Assembly (NCBI GenBank): GCA_030666935.1
Contig: DAOUWX010000101.1
Span: forward strand, 1 to 6,593
DNA: 6,593 nucleotides
Source of the DNA: Atribacterota bacterium
Lineage (GTDB): Bacteria; Atribacterota; Phoenicimicrobiia; Phoenicimicrobiales; Phoenicimicrobiaceae
Reading direction: 5' to 3'
Part shown: positions 5,818-6,593 of the stretch, one piece after another
Layout of the letters: each line of letters opens with the position of its first letter
How positions within the stretch are numbered: the first letter of the stretch is position 1
Made by a program: the position numbers and the translations under genes
Notes under the pieces: model-generated
The model's database searches: none
The model's input: only the letters and a program-made list of their open reading frames with translations
Told to the model about the DNA's origin: nothing

Positions 5818-6593
5818 TTAATCGGTTGTTGAACTAATTTGGGATATTATTTCTTTTTCAATTTCACTAAATGCTTTTAAATTCTTTTCTTCGATATATC
5901 TTGCTCTAATTATTTTTGCCTTTACCGGTAAAGCATTTAATTTTTCTACAGTCACTCCGTTTTCAATTACTTTTTCCGCATTTTTGTGAAATAGTATAAT
6001 CATTTTTAAAATAAGAAATTGCTTTTTTGTGGAACTATATGAATCAGTACTATCAAAGGCATCTTGAAGTAGAAAATCCTCCCTGATAGATCTTGCTGTT
6101 TCCAATACTAATTTTTCATGAGTTGACAAGGCATCAACACCTATTAATCTTACAATTTCTTCTAATTCTGCTTCTTCCTGAAGTAGTGCCATAGATTTGT
6201 TACGTAATTCCATATATTCTTCCCCAATTTTTTTATCGTAATATTCTGTTAGATCGGACAAGTAAAGAGAATAGCTGGTTAGCCAATCTATTGCGGGAAA
6301 ATGTCTTTTGTAAGCTAATTTATCTTGCAAGCTCCAGAAAACTTGAACAGTACGTAAGGTATTTTGGGTAACCGGTTCGGATAGATCTCCCCCTGGCGGT
6401 GATACTGCACCGACAATACTTAATGTTGCTTCCTTATCATCACTACCAAGGCATTTTATTCTTCCGGATCTTTCGTAAAAACTTGAAATTCGAGTACCTA
6501 AATAAGCTGGAAATCCTTCTTCTCCCGGCATCTCTTCCAACCTCCCTGATATTTCACGCATTGCTTCGGCCCAACGAGAAGTCGAATCAGCAA
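5818..6593 (-). CDS. atpA: V/A-type ATPase subunit A (catalytic), C-terminal part
   Basis: The last 257 residues are visible and the frame is open to the right edge; full-length A subunits are about 580-600 residues, so over half is missing. The fragment starts inside the nucleotide-binding domain at ADSTSRWAEAMREISGRLEE, which follows the Walker B strand. Next come MPGEEGFPAYLGTRISSFYERSGR and the diagnostic GAVSPPGGDLSEPVTQNTLR region. FPAIDWLTSYSLYLSDL leads into the C-terminal helical domain, which ends ISSTTD. The P-loop and the family-specific N-terminal insertion lie outside the window. The ATG at 6561 is internal and not a start. It is the catalytic subunit of the A3B3 head and is followed by B (24-nt gap) and D, the canonical A-B-D order. 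Whether this bacterium uses the complex to make ATP or to pump ions cannot be decided here. Confidence 0.97.
   Translation of the reverse strand, partial: ADSTSRWAEAMREISGRLEEMPGEEGFPAYLGTRISSFYERSGRIKCLGSDDKEATLSIVGAVSPPGGDLSEPVTQNTLRTVQVFWSLQDKLAYKRHFPAIDWLTSYSLYLSDLTEYYDKKIGEEYMELRNKSMALLQEEAELEEIVRLIGVDALSTHEKLVLETARSIREDFLLQDAFDSTDSYSSTKKQFLILKMIILFHKNAEKVIENGVTVEKLNALPVKAKIIRARYIEEKNLKAFSEIEKEIISQISSTTD

Noticed and set aside
5818..6561. Subunit A starting at the ATG at 6561
   Set aside because: The open frame continues upstream to the window edge with the conserved ADSTSRWAEA sequence, so this methionine is internal.
1..6593. CRISPR array, phage, transposon or defence system
   Set aside because: No regularly spaced repeats with unique spacers, transposase, integrase, nuclease or toxin motifs were seen in any frame; the genes are housekeeping or generic families.

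Overview
The window is a compact, AT-rich stretch of bacterial chromosome in which every recognisable gene is on the minus strand, so it reads from high to low coordinates. The plsC-type acyltransferase points to a bacterium rather than an archaeon. A V/A-type ATPase together with a MEMO/AmmeMemoRadiSam B protein suggests an anaerobic, probably uncultured lineage. The phylum cannot be fixed from the sequence alone.

The right half (6593 to 3780) is the end of a V/A-type ATPase operon in the order A-B-D. It holds the C-terminal part of catalytic subunit A (cut by the window edge), a complete non-catalytic subunit B and a complete central-stalk subunit D. A and B are 24 nt apart, and B and D overlap by 17 nt. 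A weak hairpin with a T-run follows D. After it comes a 176-nt gap containing a degenerate 'GCAATGAC / ATTGCGAGG' dispersed-repeat-like element.

The middle (3603 to 2781) holds a calcineurin-like metallophosphoesterase. A tRNA-Arg(CCG) with an encoded CCA end starts 11 nt after its stop codon, so the two are probably on one transcript. The 126-nt gap after the tRNA is filled by an unusual set of CCAATTGG-type direct and inverted repeats.

The left part (2654 to 1) is a likely three-gene unit: a 1-acylglycerol-3-phosphate acyltransferase (phospholipid synthesis), an exported membrane-anchored protein with six NHL repeats plus TPRs, and the N-terminal 169 residues of a MEMO-family protein (cut by the window edge). 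The gaps are only 47 and 67 nt and contain no clear terminator. No functional link among these three genes is established.

I see no CRISPR array, transposase, phage gene, toxin-antitoxin pair or defence gene, and I cannot support a wholly new system here. The points most worth a second look are the architecture of the NHL-TPR protein and its MEMO neighbour, the CCAATTGG repeat cluster, the phosphoesterase-tRNA arrangement, and the oddly distant Shine-Dalgarno sequences of ATPase subunits B and D.
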